Positions 45,666 through 54,439 of a stretch of DNA of 64,000 bases are shown in pieces. Position 1 is the first letter of the stretch; every line of letters begins with the position of its first letter. A program made the translations under genes and the position numbers. The stretch is from an uncultured Fibrobacter sp. (GTDB lineage Bacteria; Fibrobacterota; Fibrobacteria; Fibrobacterales; Fibrobacteraceae), in the NCBI GenBank assembly GCA_934700345.1, contig CAKUXP010000011.1:17543-81542 (forward strand), read 5' to 3'. Below the pieces are notes generated by a model. It saw nothing but the letters and a program-made list of their open reading frames with translations, had not been told where the DNA came from and did no database searches.

Positions 45666-46199
45666 TCAGCCGAAAAAATCCGCTTGCGCAGACTCCCCTG
45701 CCGAACCGTTCGACTGTTCCTCGGAAACTTGCGGTTCTTCGCCCGGTGACTGCACGGGAATTTCCGTTCCGAGTTCGCTTTCAATTGTCGAAAGCAGGTT
45801 TTGGAACTTTTCCTGGGCATTCTGGATTTCATCGCCCTGTTCGCTCACGACCTTGTCCATATCGGCGAGCTTCGCCTCCTTCTCGGAAAGAACCGCCTTC
45901 ACGGATTCGAGTTCTGCGTCGCGTTCGGCAACCGTCGCCCGGAGCGTTTCCGCTTCGGAATTCTTTGCGGCAAGTTCCGCATTCAGGTTCGAGATATCCG
46001 CATTCCTATTTGCCAGTTCCCCCTGAAGCGTTTCAATCTGCCTGGACTTTTCCGACATTTCCGACCGCAAGTTTTCCAATTCTGCGGTTTTGGCGGCAAC
46101 CGACTTTTCCGCTTCCGCCTTTTCGTTCTTCAGACGGCGGAGCGCTTCGAGCATCGATTCAATTTTTTTGGAAAGCAAATCCAAATTTTCGAGATTCAT
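45666..46199 (-). CDS. coiled-coil protein upstream of zapA (ZapB-like)
   Basis: A 177-residue protein that is almost entirely heptad-repeat coiled coil (about residues 5-140; leucines in LEALRRLKNEKAEAEK and LRSEMSEKSRQIETLQ), followed by a Pro/Glu/Ser-rich tail ending ADFFG. No signal peptide or membrane span. Pairing with zapA and its structure suggest a divisome link like ZapB. A strong AAGGAG lies about 9 bases before the ATG. The functional link is inference. Confidence 0.65.
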   Translation of the reverse strand: MNLENLDLLSKKIESMLEALRRLKNEKAEAEKSVAAKTAELENLRSEMSEKSRQIETLQGELANRNADISNLNAELAAKNSEAETLRATVAERDAELESVKAVLSEKEAKLADMDKVVSEQGDEIQNAQEKFQNLLSTIESELGTEIPVQSPGEEPQVSEEQSNGSAGESAQADFFG

Positions 46200-46386
46200 C
46201 GTTCAAAACTCCTTCTTGATTACATATAAAATATACAAAGTTGCTTCGGCATCCGACAGAAAAGAATTCGATTTTCTGCGGAAAAACCAAGTGCAAAAAA
46301 TTTCCAACCATTTCTCTTCTTGCTATTTGACAATATCTGACAAATCCAGAGATTATTTTATGTTCGAACCCCAACAAGGAAAACCG

Positions 46387-46902
46387 ATGAACGTCGTTTT
46401 ATTGAGATGGAATCCCGAAATTTCAAGTTTCCGCATGGAAGACTTCGAAAAAGCCTTGAAATACGCACGAAACTCCCAAAATTACACGCTAAACTGGAGT
46501 GTCTGGGAGCACGAAAAGATTCACAGCGGAGACCGCTTTTTTATGCTCCGCGTCGGCAAAGGCAATACCGGTATCGTGATGAGCGGCAGCATCCTATCCG
46601 AACCTTATCCGGGAAAGGACTGGTCCGGGAAAAACCGAAATATTTACTACGTCGATATCGTCCCCGATTTTCTCATCGACTCGAACAACAATCCTCCTCT
46701 CCGCATCGCGGATCTAGAAAAAGAGATGCCAAAATACGATTGGAAAGAGGGACATTCCGGCATGGTCCTCGACGATTCCTACGGAACAATGCTCGAAGGG
46801 CTTTGGGCTTTCTCTAACCATCGTTATGTCATTGAAAGCTTGGAACTCGATTTTTCCAGCAAAAAAGGTGAAGTTATATTAAGTTTTCCTCTGAAAAATT
46901 GA
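46387..46902 (+). CDS. PUA/EVE-like domain protein
   Basis: A 171-residue cytosolic protein: VVLLRWNPEISSF, LNWSVWEHEKIHSGDRFFMLR, then VGKGNTGIVMSGSILSEPY. The W-x-x-x-x-H-x-x-I-x-x-GD pattern followed by GI-x-x-SG fits the PUA-like (EVE/ASCH) fold, which often binds modified bases or RNA. Function is otherwise unknown. The ATG at 46387 has AAGGA 7 bases upstream; another in-frame ATG at 46360 lacks a site. It diverges from the zapA operon. Confidence 0.6.
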   Translation: MNVVLLRWNPEISSFRMEDFEKALKYARNSQNYTLNWSVWEHEKIHSGDRFFMLRVGKGNTGIVMSGSILSEPYPGKDWSGKNRNIYYVDIVPDFLIDSNNNPPLRIADLEKEMPKYDWKEGHSGMVLDDSYGTMLEGLWAFSNHRYVIESLELDFSSKKGEVILSFPLKN

Positions 46903-47126
46903 ATGATAACGTCCAAGACCTTACCGTCTTTTTCCCAAGTTTCAAAAACGTCAAATCGATCAAAAACCTTTTCCCTTCATTTGCGCAAATTGTCAAAATA
47001 TCTATCGAGATCTTTGTGACGATTAGCGCCCATCCCATTTTATTTTTCGCAAGCAAAAAAACTTACAACCGTTCGAGAAATCGTAGTATAATATACTTTA
47101 AGTCCTTATTCAACAAGGAAATCCTT

Positions 47127-48974
47127 ATGCGCTTCTTGACGACTGGAATTCTCTGCTGCGCCGCGACATTCTCGTTTGCCGCAAGTATGGTAAAGCAAGA
47201 TATCGACGCTACCGACCAGATGCAGACATTTTACAATCCCGACCGCGGATTCTACACGCCGCAGGTTATCCACTTCAAGACGACCGCCGAGGAATACAAG
47301 CCATACGGCAATCGCTTCATCCATTTGCGCGCGGATATTTCCGAGTTTTCGAGCAATTCCCGCTGGGGAGATTCCACAAATTACAACCACGGAACGACCC
47401 AGGACCTGACCGAAGGCTTTCTGGATTCGTTTCGCAAATATCTTGACCGGGTTCGCGCCCAGAATTCAACCGTCATCGTGAGGTTTTCCTACGACCCGTG
47501 GTACCACGGAAGCTGGAAATACCAAAAAGGCTTCGAGATGGAGCCCGGACAGGAATGGATTTTAAGGCACATCCGGCAACTCGCCGAAGTCTATAACGAA
47601 TACGAAGACGTTATCACCGCCGTAGAACTGGGCATGTACGGGCCTTATGGCGAAAACCACACAAGCAAGCTTTCCGGTCCAAAAAATGCAGGCGAAGCGT
47701 TGCGGGAACTGATCCGACATACAAAATCCATAGACCTCGTCGCAAGAACGGCGTCGATCGTTGCCCAGGCCTTTGAATTTTCCACGCAGGGAGACGACCG
47801 GTACGCCATCACATTCCGTATCGACAGCCCGTACTTTCAGGCAAAAGCGGACTCCATCGGAGCGGACATTTACCGCGTCGGGCTTTTCAACGACGGCTAC
47901 CTGGGAACGGAATACGATTACGGCACCTGGGGAAAAAGCTGCGCCGAGAGCATCTGCCGCGAAGAAGGCGTCGCCTGGCTCGAAGAATACGGAGCGAACA
48001 CAAGCTATGGCGGGGAAGCTCTCACGACAGCAAACGGTTACAAGAAAATCAATACCGTCGAGTTTCTCTCCTACGAGGGATTCCGCACCCACACAAGCTA
48101 TTTAAACATCCAATGGAACGACAAACTCATTGCGGAATGGAAAAATACGATGTTCACGCCGCGCGACCCGATCGATTCCGGTTACAGTTCCGCTTTCAAG
48201 TATATCGACGACCATCTAGGCTACCGCTACGTTCTCAAGGAATCCCACCTGATGAATCCCATCGGACCGAAAAGCGACTTGCCGATACGGTTAAAAATCC
48301 AGAACGTAGGCTTTGGCAACATGACGAAACCGCGCCAAGTGACAATCGTACTCCGCAAAATAGAAGGTGACAGCTACGGCGCACCTGTTGAACTCAGGCA
48401 AAGCGGAAACTTTGATCCGCAGACGATACGCTCCAGGACTGTCAAGCTAAAATCTCCGTTTGACGAGGATGGAAACATCAAAGATTACAAAAATATCCAG
48501 GCGGAGACGACTTTTGACGGCACGAACGAAATCCGGCTCGAAACGAAACTGCCCGACACCCTTTCCGAAGGCGACTACGCCGTGTTCCTGCGCATTTCGC
48601 AATACGGAAATTGGCCCGCGGACAGCAACTATTCCACGGTCCGCTTCGCAAACGATTCGACCTATTTCGACAAGCTGACAGGTTCCAATTACATCGGCAA
48701 GTTCACGCTGAGCAAAAAAGCACCCACGTTTACAGCAATTCCTAAATTTTCTCGAAAACCCGCCGACATTCAAATTTTCTTTTTCGGAAAATCGCTCACG
48801 GTCCGAAACGCCGACCGCATCGAGATTTTCGACTTGACCGGTCATAGGGTTTTGACAAAAGAGGTTTCGACAGGCGAGGAAACGGTTTCACTAGAAAAGC
48901 TCCCTCGCGGAAAATTCATCGCAAAAGCATTCCATGGGCAAGAAAGCAAGAGCGAAATTCTAAACAGCCGATAG
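47127..48974 (+). CDS. secreted DUF4874/DUF4832 protein with C-terminal sorting-like domain
   Basis: A 615-residue exported protein. A signal peptide (MRFLTTGILCCAATFSFA) leads to a DUF4874-type TIM-barrel region (NPDRGFYTPQVIHF, FIHLRADISEFS, TVIVRFSYDPW, VELGMYGPYGE), then a DUF4832 beta-rich region from about residue 330. The end (VRNADRIEIFDLTGHRVL with EKLPRGKFIAKAF) resembles the type IX secretion sorting domain used by Fibrobacter cellulases and adhesins. It is probably a surface glycan-binding or hydrolase-like protein. AAGGA lies 8 bases before the ATG at 47127; upstream frame is not conserved. Confidence 0.75.
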   Translation: MRFLTTGILCCAATFSFAASMVKQDIDATDQMQTFYNPDRGFYTPQVIHFKTTAEEYKPYGNRFIHLRADISEFSSNSRWGDSTNYNHGTTQDLTEGFLDSFRKYLDRVRAQNSTVIVRFSYDPWYHGSWKYQKGFEMEPGQEWILRHIRQLAEVYNEYEDVITAVELGMYGPYGENHTSKLSGPKNAGEALRELIRHTKSIDLVARTASIVAQAFEFSTQGDDRYAITFRIDSPYFQAKADSIGADIYRVGLFNDGYLGTEYDYGTWGKSCAESICREEGVAWLEEYGANTSYGGEALTTANGYKKINTVEFLSYEGFRTHTSYLNIQWNDKLIAEWKNTMFTPRDPIDSGYSSAFKYIDDHLGYRYVLKESHLMNPIGPKSDLPIRLKIQNVGFGNMTKPRQVTIVLRKIEGDSYGAPVELRQSGNFDPQTIRSRTVKLKSPFDEDGNIKDYKNIQAETTFDGTNEIRLETKLPDTLSEGDYAVFLRISQYGNWPADSNYSTVRFANDSTYFDKLTGSNYIGKFTLSKKAPTFTAIPKFSRKPADIQIFFFGKSLTVRNADRIEIFDLTGHRVLTKEVSTGEETVSLEKLPRGKFIAKAFHGQESKSEILNSR

Positions 48975-49267
48975 GCGCCAAAGATCAGATAGAGCTTAGT
49001 GCTTAGTTGGTGTTCAGTGACTAGCGAGCAGTTAGGGAACAGGGTGAAGGGATTAGGGATTGGACTGTCGAGCGAGCCGGTGTCAGAGCTTAGAGCTCAG
49101 TGCTTAGTTGGTAGTTGACAGAAATTAGAAAACAGAGGTTAGAAATCAGTCGTTAGAAGGGAAGCTGGATTCGGTAAGAGGGGCGTGGGGTAAAAACAGC
49201 TCGTTCAGCGGACTGTTCCCTGATCCCTAGTCCCTAAATCTAAACGTCCGCGGTTATAAGCTCAAAA
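48975..49267. repeat. dispersed intergenic repeat, copy B
   Basis: No gene here. The sequence shares about 100 bases (GTCAGAGCTTAGAGCTCAGTG and on) with 26222-26518, and ends with a close copy of its final motif (AAACGTCCGCGGTTATAAGC) just at the stop of the minus-strand gene. It consists of degenerate TTAG/GTTAG/ATCAG words. Confidence 0.65.
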
Positions 49268-50437
49268 TCAAAACGCCCTGTAAATCCCGACAAGCGCAAT
49301 AATTTTTCCGATGATGGCAGGAAATCCGGGAAGCAGAAAACAAAGAAAGACACGCGTCAGGCGATTTTTCCACCAGCGGGAAACCTTCCAAATGTCCTCC
49401 GAAACGGTTTCGAATTCCTCGACACGCGGAGGCCTCATATAGACCTGCACCAACGCGGTAAAAAATCCCACTCCGATGAGCGGCGTAAGCCCCGTAAACG
49501 GAGCCGCAACAAGAGCCGTCAACACTGCAAGCGGATGCGCTCCGGCAACAATCGCGCCAAGCATCGCACCACCGCCCGTGAGCAGGAACCAGTTGAGCGT
49601 CAGCTCGCCCGCCTTTTCCATCCCGGAATGATAACCGACAAAAAGAATCGAAAGGATTATTGCGGCAGTTACCGTCCAGCCAAGAATTTTAAATACGGGA
49701 GATGACGGTCTGATCTTGCAAAGTTCTTCTTCGCTCGGAAGCGGAGAATCATTTTCGATGATATTCCGAATGCCCGCGATATGGCCCGCGCCAACAACAG
49801 CAAGAACCTTATTTCCCGGAGCATTGCGAATTCGGCTCGCAAGATAGGCGTCCCGCTCGTCGATAAGGACCGTCTTGACTTCCGGGAAGGCATTTCCAAA
49901 CTCCTGCATCATCGTCGAAAGGGAATCCTTTTCCCGGATGTGTTTTAGCTCCTCCTCGCTAATTTCCGTCTTGTCGAAAAGGCTCGAAAAAAGCGAAGCG
50001 ATAAGAGAAAACTTGCGGTACCACGGGGTCATGCTCCATGTCCGTCGAAGCGTCACCTTCACGTCCCTGTCGGCAAGGACCAGCGGGATATTCTCCTTCC
50101 GGGCTTCCAATACCGCTTCATAAAGTTCCGCACCGGGACGCATTCCCGTCTGCATTCCCATCCGTTTCTGGTAAGATCCCAGCACGAGATTCGCCACAAG
50201 CGTCCCCAGCTGGCGTTCCCGGATGATTTTCCGCAAATCGGTCTTTTTCCACCGTTCGGGATCCTCTAAGGACTTGAGCCTTCCCTCGTCGAGTTCTACG
50301 CACACCACATCCGGCTGCAATTCGGCAATCGACTTTGCCACCAGTTCCCTGGATTCCTTGGAAATATGCGCGGTCCCCACCAAAAAAAAATCCTTGCCGT
50401 CTTTTTCAATACGAGAGATATCTTCATTTTCAATCAT
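49268..50437 (-). CDS. TraB family membrane protein
   Basis: A 389-residue TraB/PrgY-type protein. The N-terminal cytosolic domain has FFLVGTAHISKESRELV, VVCVELDEGRLKSL and AVVGAGHIAGI, the three conserved boxes with presumed metal-binding H/E residues. The C-terminal part has about five transmembrane spans (ILGWTVTAAIILSILF, LTGGGAMLGAIVAGAHP). Relatives of PrgY reduce peptide-pheromone activity in Enterococcus; the role in Gram-negatives is not settled. ATG at 50437 matches the family start; a longer frame from 50500 is open but unlikely. Confidence 0.85.
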   Translation of the reverse strand: MIENEDISRIEKDGKDFFLVGTAHISKESRELVAKSIAELQPDVVCVELDEGRLKSLEDPERWKKTDLRKIIRERQLGTLVANLVLGSYQKRMGMQTGMRPGAELYEAVLEARKENIPLVLADRDVKVTLRRTWSMTPWYRKFSLIASLFSSLFDKTEISEEELKHIREKDSLSTMMQEFGNAFPEVKTVLIDERDAYLASRIRNAPGNKVLAVVGAGHIAGIRNIIENDSPLPSEEELCKIRPSSPVFKILGWTVTAAIILSILFVGYHSGMEKAGELTLNWFLLTGGGAMLGAIVAGAHPLAVLTALVAAPFTGLTPLIGVGFFTALVQVYMRPPRVEEFETVSEDIWKVSRWWKNRLTRVFLCFLLPGFPAIIGKIIALVGIYRAF

Positions 50438-50551
50438 GGGAAAAATGATAGAAAATCCTTGCAAGGATTCCGCCCCTTTTACAAAAACGAAACGTTCCAT
50501 CTCGCTTTTTGACTATATTTTTAAAAAGAAAGTATCTCGGAGGACTTTGAG

Positions 50552-51265
50552 ATGAAAAAGATGGTCTTGGGTTGGCTTTTCGCCTTTCTCCTCGTCGGAT
50601 GCGCCAGCACGCCGCCGAACGATCCCACAGCAATCAACGATGCGTTGATCGGTTTTACGGTCAATTCCCAGGGTGAGCATTGGCACGAAGCGATTTTGTT
50701 CGTCACCCCGGACGAAGCGGACGAAATTTCGGATGAAAACGGACTGATGAAGCAGGAATATCGCGTAGCGGCCAGCCGTCTCCGCATTTCCGCCCTGCGG
50801 CAAATGCCGTGGAGGGTAGACAAGAAGGGTCGTCTCATCGGCATCAAGGCGGTTCTCGACGACTTCAACCGGAAGTACGCCGTGTCCGAAGACGAAAAGA
50901 AGGTCGGGACGAACCTCGAACAGATGCGCCAGGACCGCATCAACCGCACGCTCGAAAAGGGCAAGCGCATCATGGCAGGCGAAGAGGAAAAAGCGCAGAA
51001 GGAACCGGAAGTCGAAGTCTTTACGAACAAGCTCACCGAAGAGGAAAAGCGCAAATACGGCAGTACGGGCGAACTGCGCAAGCCGGACGAAACGGTCGAG
51101 GAATCCACTTCCGACTACGCAACCGACGAACCCAACTCCAATTCCGATTCCTACGATTCGGAACCATCGGACGAACCGGTGCAGGTCTTTGAACCCGAAA
51201 ACCAGGGCGTCGAGGAAGACGGCTACTACGGACCTGACGAAAGCGGCGCGACATCCGATTTCTAG
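50552..51265 (+). CDS. lipoprotein with acidic low-complexity tail
   Basis: A 237-residue lipoprotein: MKKMVLGWLFAFLLVGC lipobox (Cys17), a compact region of about 100 residues (GEHWHEAILFVTPDEADEI, SRLRISALRQMPW), a charged coiled-coil stretch and a Glu/Asp/Ser-rich tail ending GATSDF. GGAGG lies 8 bases before the ATG. No family recognised. Upstream of cmk-rpsA with a 38-base gap; probably cotranscribed but functionally unrelated. Confidence 0.7.
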   Translation: MKKMVLGWLFAFLLVGCASTPPNDPTAINDALIGFTVNSQGEHWHEAILFVTPDEADEISDENGLMKQEYRVAASRLRISALRQMPWRVDKKGRLIGIKAVLDDFNRKYAVSEDEKKVGTNLEQMRQDRINRTLEKGKRIMAGEEEKAQKEPEVEVFTNKLTEEEKRKYGSTGELRKPDETVEESTSDYATDEPNSNSDSYDSEPSDEPVQVFEPENQGVEEDGYYGPDESGATSDF

Positions 51266-51303
51266 CGAACTGATTTTCTTCGGATTGCTATATTTTCAAA
51301 ACA

Positions 51304-51972
51304 TTGAAAACCAAGTCCCATATCATTATCGCCATCGACGGTCCTAGCGGCACCGGCAAGAGCACAACCGCAAAGCTTGTCGCCAAGGATCTCGGACTGA
51401 CCTATCTAGACACCGGAGCGATGTATCGGGCAATTACGTTCGCCGCTCTAGAAAAGGGTATCGGACCGACCGATACGCAGGCACTCACCGAGCTTCTCCG
51501 TTCGACGGACATTCAGTTCGACCCGAGCAATCAAATCGTCATCGACGGAATCAACCGCGAAAAGGAAATCCGCAGCAAGCGCGTTACCGAAGCGGTCAGC
51601 CCCTACAGCGCAAACCCCGAAGTGCGCAAAATTCTCACCGAGCAACAGCGAAAGATCGCAAGCAAGACAAGCAGTATCCTCGACGGCCGGGACATCGGGA
51701 CGGCGGTATTCCCCCATGCGGACTTCAAGTTTTTCCTCGTCACGGACATCAAGGTTCGCGCCGAACGTCGCTATCTCGAATGCCGAGCGAAAGGCATCCC
51801 GATGACTCTCGAGGAAATCGAAAAAAATTTGGCAGAACGCGACCGGATAGATTCCAGCCGCGCGACGGCTCCGCTCAAAAAAGCCGCGGACGCCATCGAA
51901 ATTGACACTACACAGCTCTCAATTCAACAACAGGTCAAGAAAATCGAAGACTACGTAGGTGTGGTGGCGTAA
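51304..51972 (+). CDS. cmk: cytidylate kinase
   Basis: A 222-residue CMP kinase that phosphorylates CMP/dCMP with ATP. Walker loop IDGPSGTGKSTTAK, TYLDTGAMYRAITF, ILDGRDIGTAVFPHADFKFFLVTD and ERDRIDSSRATAPLKKA (LID and substrate residues). The start is a TTG at 51304; no ATG precedes the Walker loop in frame. It comes directly before rpsA, the conserved cmk-rpsA order of many bacteria, with a 34-base gap. Confidence 0.95.
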   Translation: MKTKSHIIIAIDGPSGTGKSTTAKLVAKDLGLTYLDTGAMYRAITFAALEKGIGPTDTQALTELLRSTDIQFDPSNQIVIDGINREKEIRSKRVTEAVSPYSANPEVRKILTEQQRKIASKTSSILDGRDIGTAVFPHADFKFFLVTDIKVRAERRYLECRAKGIPMTLEEIEKNLAERDRIDSSRATAPLKKAADAIEIDTTQLSIQQQVKKIEDYVGVVA

Positions 51973-52006
51973 CTTCGATTTCTTTTCCACAACCAAGCAA
52001 AACAAA

Positions 52007-53800
52007 ATGTCCCAACTCAAATACGGAACAGACGCGGATCTCCAAGAGATTCTCGAAGCAGAAAAAGAACTCGGCTCCATCGGCACAAACCAGGCGGCGG
52101 AAGCCTACGCCGGTATGGAAGGTCTCGAAGCAGGCAAGGTCGTCACCGGCAAGATCAGCCAGGTGAACGATCAGGAAGTGCTAGTCGATGTGAACTTCAA
52201 GTCCGAAGGCGTCATCTCCCGCAACGAATTCAAGGATGACGAAGTTCCCGAAGTCGGTTCCGAAATCGAAGTCTATATCGAAAAGCTCGAAGACGACGAC
52301 GGACGTCTCGTTCTCTCCAAGCAGAAGGCGGACTTCGTCCGCGTTTGGGAACGTATTCGCCAGGCTTACGAAAACAATGAAATCGTCCGCGGAACGCTCA
52401 CGAAGCGCATCAAGGGCGGCGTGGTCGTTGACCTCTTCGGCATCGACGCGTTCCTCCCGGGTTCCCAGATCGATCTTCGCCAGATTCCCGACATCAACGC
52501 CCTCATCGGTCAGGAATTCGACCTCAAGGTTATCAAGGTCAACAAGGCTCGCCGCAACATCGTCGTGTCCCGTCGCGTCGTTCTCGAAGAACAGCGCAAC
52601 AGCCAGCGCGACAAGGTCCTCGAAAATCTCGAAAAGGGCCAGGTTCGCAAGGGCATCGTCAAGAACATCACCGATTTTGGCGCGTTCATCGACCTTGGCG
52701 GCGTAGATGGACTTCTCCACATCACCGACATGAGCTACAAGCGCATCAACCACCCGTCCGAAGTGGTCAAGCTCGGCGACGAAGTGGAAGTGATGGTCCT
52801 CGACTTCAACGACAAGAAGGAACGCATCTCGCTCGGCATGAAGCAGCTGAAACCGCATCCCTGGAAGGATGTCGCGGCCCGCTATCCGGAAGGCATGGTC
52901 GTCAAGGGCAAAGTCGTTTCCATTACGGATTACGGCGCATTTGTCGAACTGGAAGACGGCATCGAAGGCCTCATCCACGTTTCCGAAATGTCCTGGACTC
53001 AGCATGTCAAGCACCCGTCGAAGATCCTTGCTGTCGGACAGGAAGTGGAAGCGGTCGTGCTCAAGGTCGAAGAGGAACAGGAACGCATCTCGCTCGGTCT
53101 CAAGCAGCTTGAAGAAGATCCGTGGGAACACATCGACGAAGAACTGCCTCCGGGCGCACGCGTCGTCGGTGAAATCCGCAACCTCGCCTCTTTCGGCGCA
53201 TTCGTCGAAATCAAGGATGGCGTTGACGGCCTCATCCACGTTTCCGACATGTCCTGGACGAAGAAGATCAACCACCCGTCCGAAATGGTCAAGAAGGGCG
53301 ACAAGGTGGAATGTGTCGTGCTCGCTGTCGATAAGGAAAAGCGTCGCATTTCGCTTTCCATGAAGCATCTCACCGAAGATCCGTGGGACACCCTCGAAAC
53401 GACCTATCCGATCGATTCCGAAGTCAAGGGCAAGATCATCCGTCTCCTCGACCGCGGCGTTGTCGTCGAACTTCCGAACGGCATCGAAGGATTCATCCCG
53501 GTTTCGAAACTCACCGCCGAATACATCAAGGTTCCGGCGGATGCGTTCAAGGTCGGCGACGAAGTTCCGGCAGTCGTAACGGAAATCGACCAGAACAACC
53601 GCAAGATTACGCTCTCGGTCGTCGATTACTTCAAGAGCCGTGAATCCGCAGAACTCAAGGCTTGGATGGACTCCCACAAGCCGGGTGAAAACGGAACAAC
53701 CATCGGCGAAGCAGTCGCTCCGGCGAAAAAGAAAACCGCCAAGAAAGCCAAGAAGGCCGACGAAGCGGAAGCCGAAAAATCCAAGGAAGAAGCGAAGTAA
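52007..53800 (+). CDS. rpsA: 30S ribosomal protein S1
   Basis: A 597-residue protein with six S1 OB-fold domains. Typical repeat marks are DFGAFIDLGGVDGLLHITDMS, DYGAFVELEDGIEGLIHVSEMS and FGAFVEIKDGVDGLIHVSDMS in domains 3-5; domains 1-2 are divergent (ribosome binding) and the sixth has GFIPVSKL. A Lys/Glu-rich tail ends the protein. S1 helps mRNA bind to the 30S subunit, which fits the often weak Shine-Dalgarno sites here. ATG 52007 begins MSQLKYG; a strong terminator follows. Confidence 0.97.
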   Translation: MSQLKYGTDADLQEILEAEKELGSIGTNQAAEAYAGMEGLEAGKVVTGKISQVNDQEVLVDVNFKSEGVISRNEFKDDEVPEVGSEIEVYIEKLEDDDGRLVLSKQKADFVRVWERIRQAYENNEIVRGTLTKRIKGGVVVDLFGIDAFLPGSQIDLRQIPDINALIGQEFDLKVIKVNKARRNIVVSRRVVLEEQRNSQRDKVLENLEKGQVRKGIVKNITDFGAFIDLGGVDGLLHITDMSYKRINHPSEVVKLGDEVEVMVLDFNDKKERISLGMKQLKPHPWKDVAARYPEGMVVKGKVVSITDYGAFVELEDGIEGLIHVSEMSWTQHVKHPSKILAVGQEVEAVVLKVEEEQERISLGLKQLEEDPWEHIDEELPPGARVVGEIRNLASFGAFVEIKDGVDGLIHVSDMSWTKKINHPSEMVKKGDKVECVVLAVDKEKRRISLSMKHLTEDPWDTLETTYPIDSEVKGKIIRLLDRGVVVELPNGIEGFIPVSKLTAEYIKVPADAFKVGDEVPAVVTEIDQNNRKITLSVVDYFKSRESAELKAWMDSHKPGENGTTIGEAVAPAKKKTAKKAKKADEAEAEKSKEEAK

Positions 53801-53822
53801 TTCGATTCTAGCCTAAAATTCA

Positions 53823-53860
53823 AAAATCCCGAATCCGCAGGATTCGGGATTTTTTTTACC
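53823..53860 (+). terminator. rho-independent terminator after rpsA
   Basis: An inverted repeat AATCCCGAATCC / GGATTCGGGATT with a 3-base loop is followed by a run of eight T residues. Confidence 0.92.
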
Positions 53861-53875
53861 GTTAAAGAACAGTGC

Positions 53876-54012
53876 CTATCCGCGCGTAATGCGGAATTTC
53901 ATCACCGGAAAGTCAAGGACTTCGGATACGGATTTGAAACGGTTTCCGCAACGCCCAACGAGATAAAAGCAGCAAGAAACAGAAAAACGGATTTTATATT
54001 TTTTATAGGCAT
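53876..54012 (-). pseudogene. remnant of a very small secreted protein
   Basis: ATG 54012 opens a signal-peptide-like stretch (MPIKNIKSVFLFLAAFISLG) that ends at a TGA after 36 codons. A shifted frame gives FKSVSEVLDFPVMKFRITRG and a TAG at 53876. Joined by a single shift they would encode about 45 residues. Convergent to rpsA's terminator. Low confidence; may be chance. Confidence 0.25.
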
Positions 54013-54071
54013 AAAGGAAAATACAGAAATCAAGAAAGGCGCTGGAAAAACTTTTCCAATTAAATTATCTT

Positions 54072-54389
54072 ATGCGCAAGATGTCCCATTATGTCTATAT
54101 GCTCGAATGCAAAGGAGCCCGAATCTATACAGGCTACGCGACCGATGTCGAGAAACGTTTCGAAGCCCATCGGCAAGGCAAGGGAGCACGCTTCACCAAG
54201 GCGTTCCCGCCACAAAAAATCCTGAAAGTTTTTTCTCTAAAATCCAAACACGACGCGCTGCGGCTCGAAGCCTTGATCAAACGGCAAAGCGTCCAAACCA
54301 AGCGGGACTGCATCCTGCTTCCCGACGGAATCCTCCCGGATTTTTTTTACAAGAAACCAAGAAGTCCTGGCAAAAATTCATCCGAGTAA
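54072..54389 (+). CDS. GIY-YIG nuclease-domain protein (UPF0213/YhbQ-like)
   Basis: A 105-residue single-domain GIY-YIG protein: HYVYMLECKGARIYTGYATDVEKRF contains the paired Y-V-Y / I-Y-T-G-Y (GIY-YIG) strands with Arg in VEKRF, and the Glu-containing helix ALRLEALIKR. UPF0213/YhbQ members are small nucleases or DNA-damage related proteins of unclear role. The start at 54072 fits the family length; another in-frame ATG lies at 54081. Confidence 0.85.
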   Translation: MRKMSHYVYMLECKGARIYTGYATDVEKRFEAHRQGKGARFTKAFPPQKILKVFSLKSKHDALRLEALIKRQSVQTKRDCILLPDGILPDFFYKKPRSPGKNSSE

Positions 54390-54439
54390 CCTCTTCGATA
54401 ATTCGAATTTATTTTTGAGAGTAAAACCAAGAAGGCTTT

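Noticed and set aside
52181..53677. A 498-codon open frame antisense to rpsA
   Set aside because: It is the mirror of the S1 repeats; the low-complexity Asp/Val/Asn composition follows from codon bias of rpsA, and no ribosome site or domain is present.
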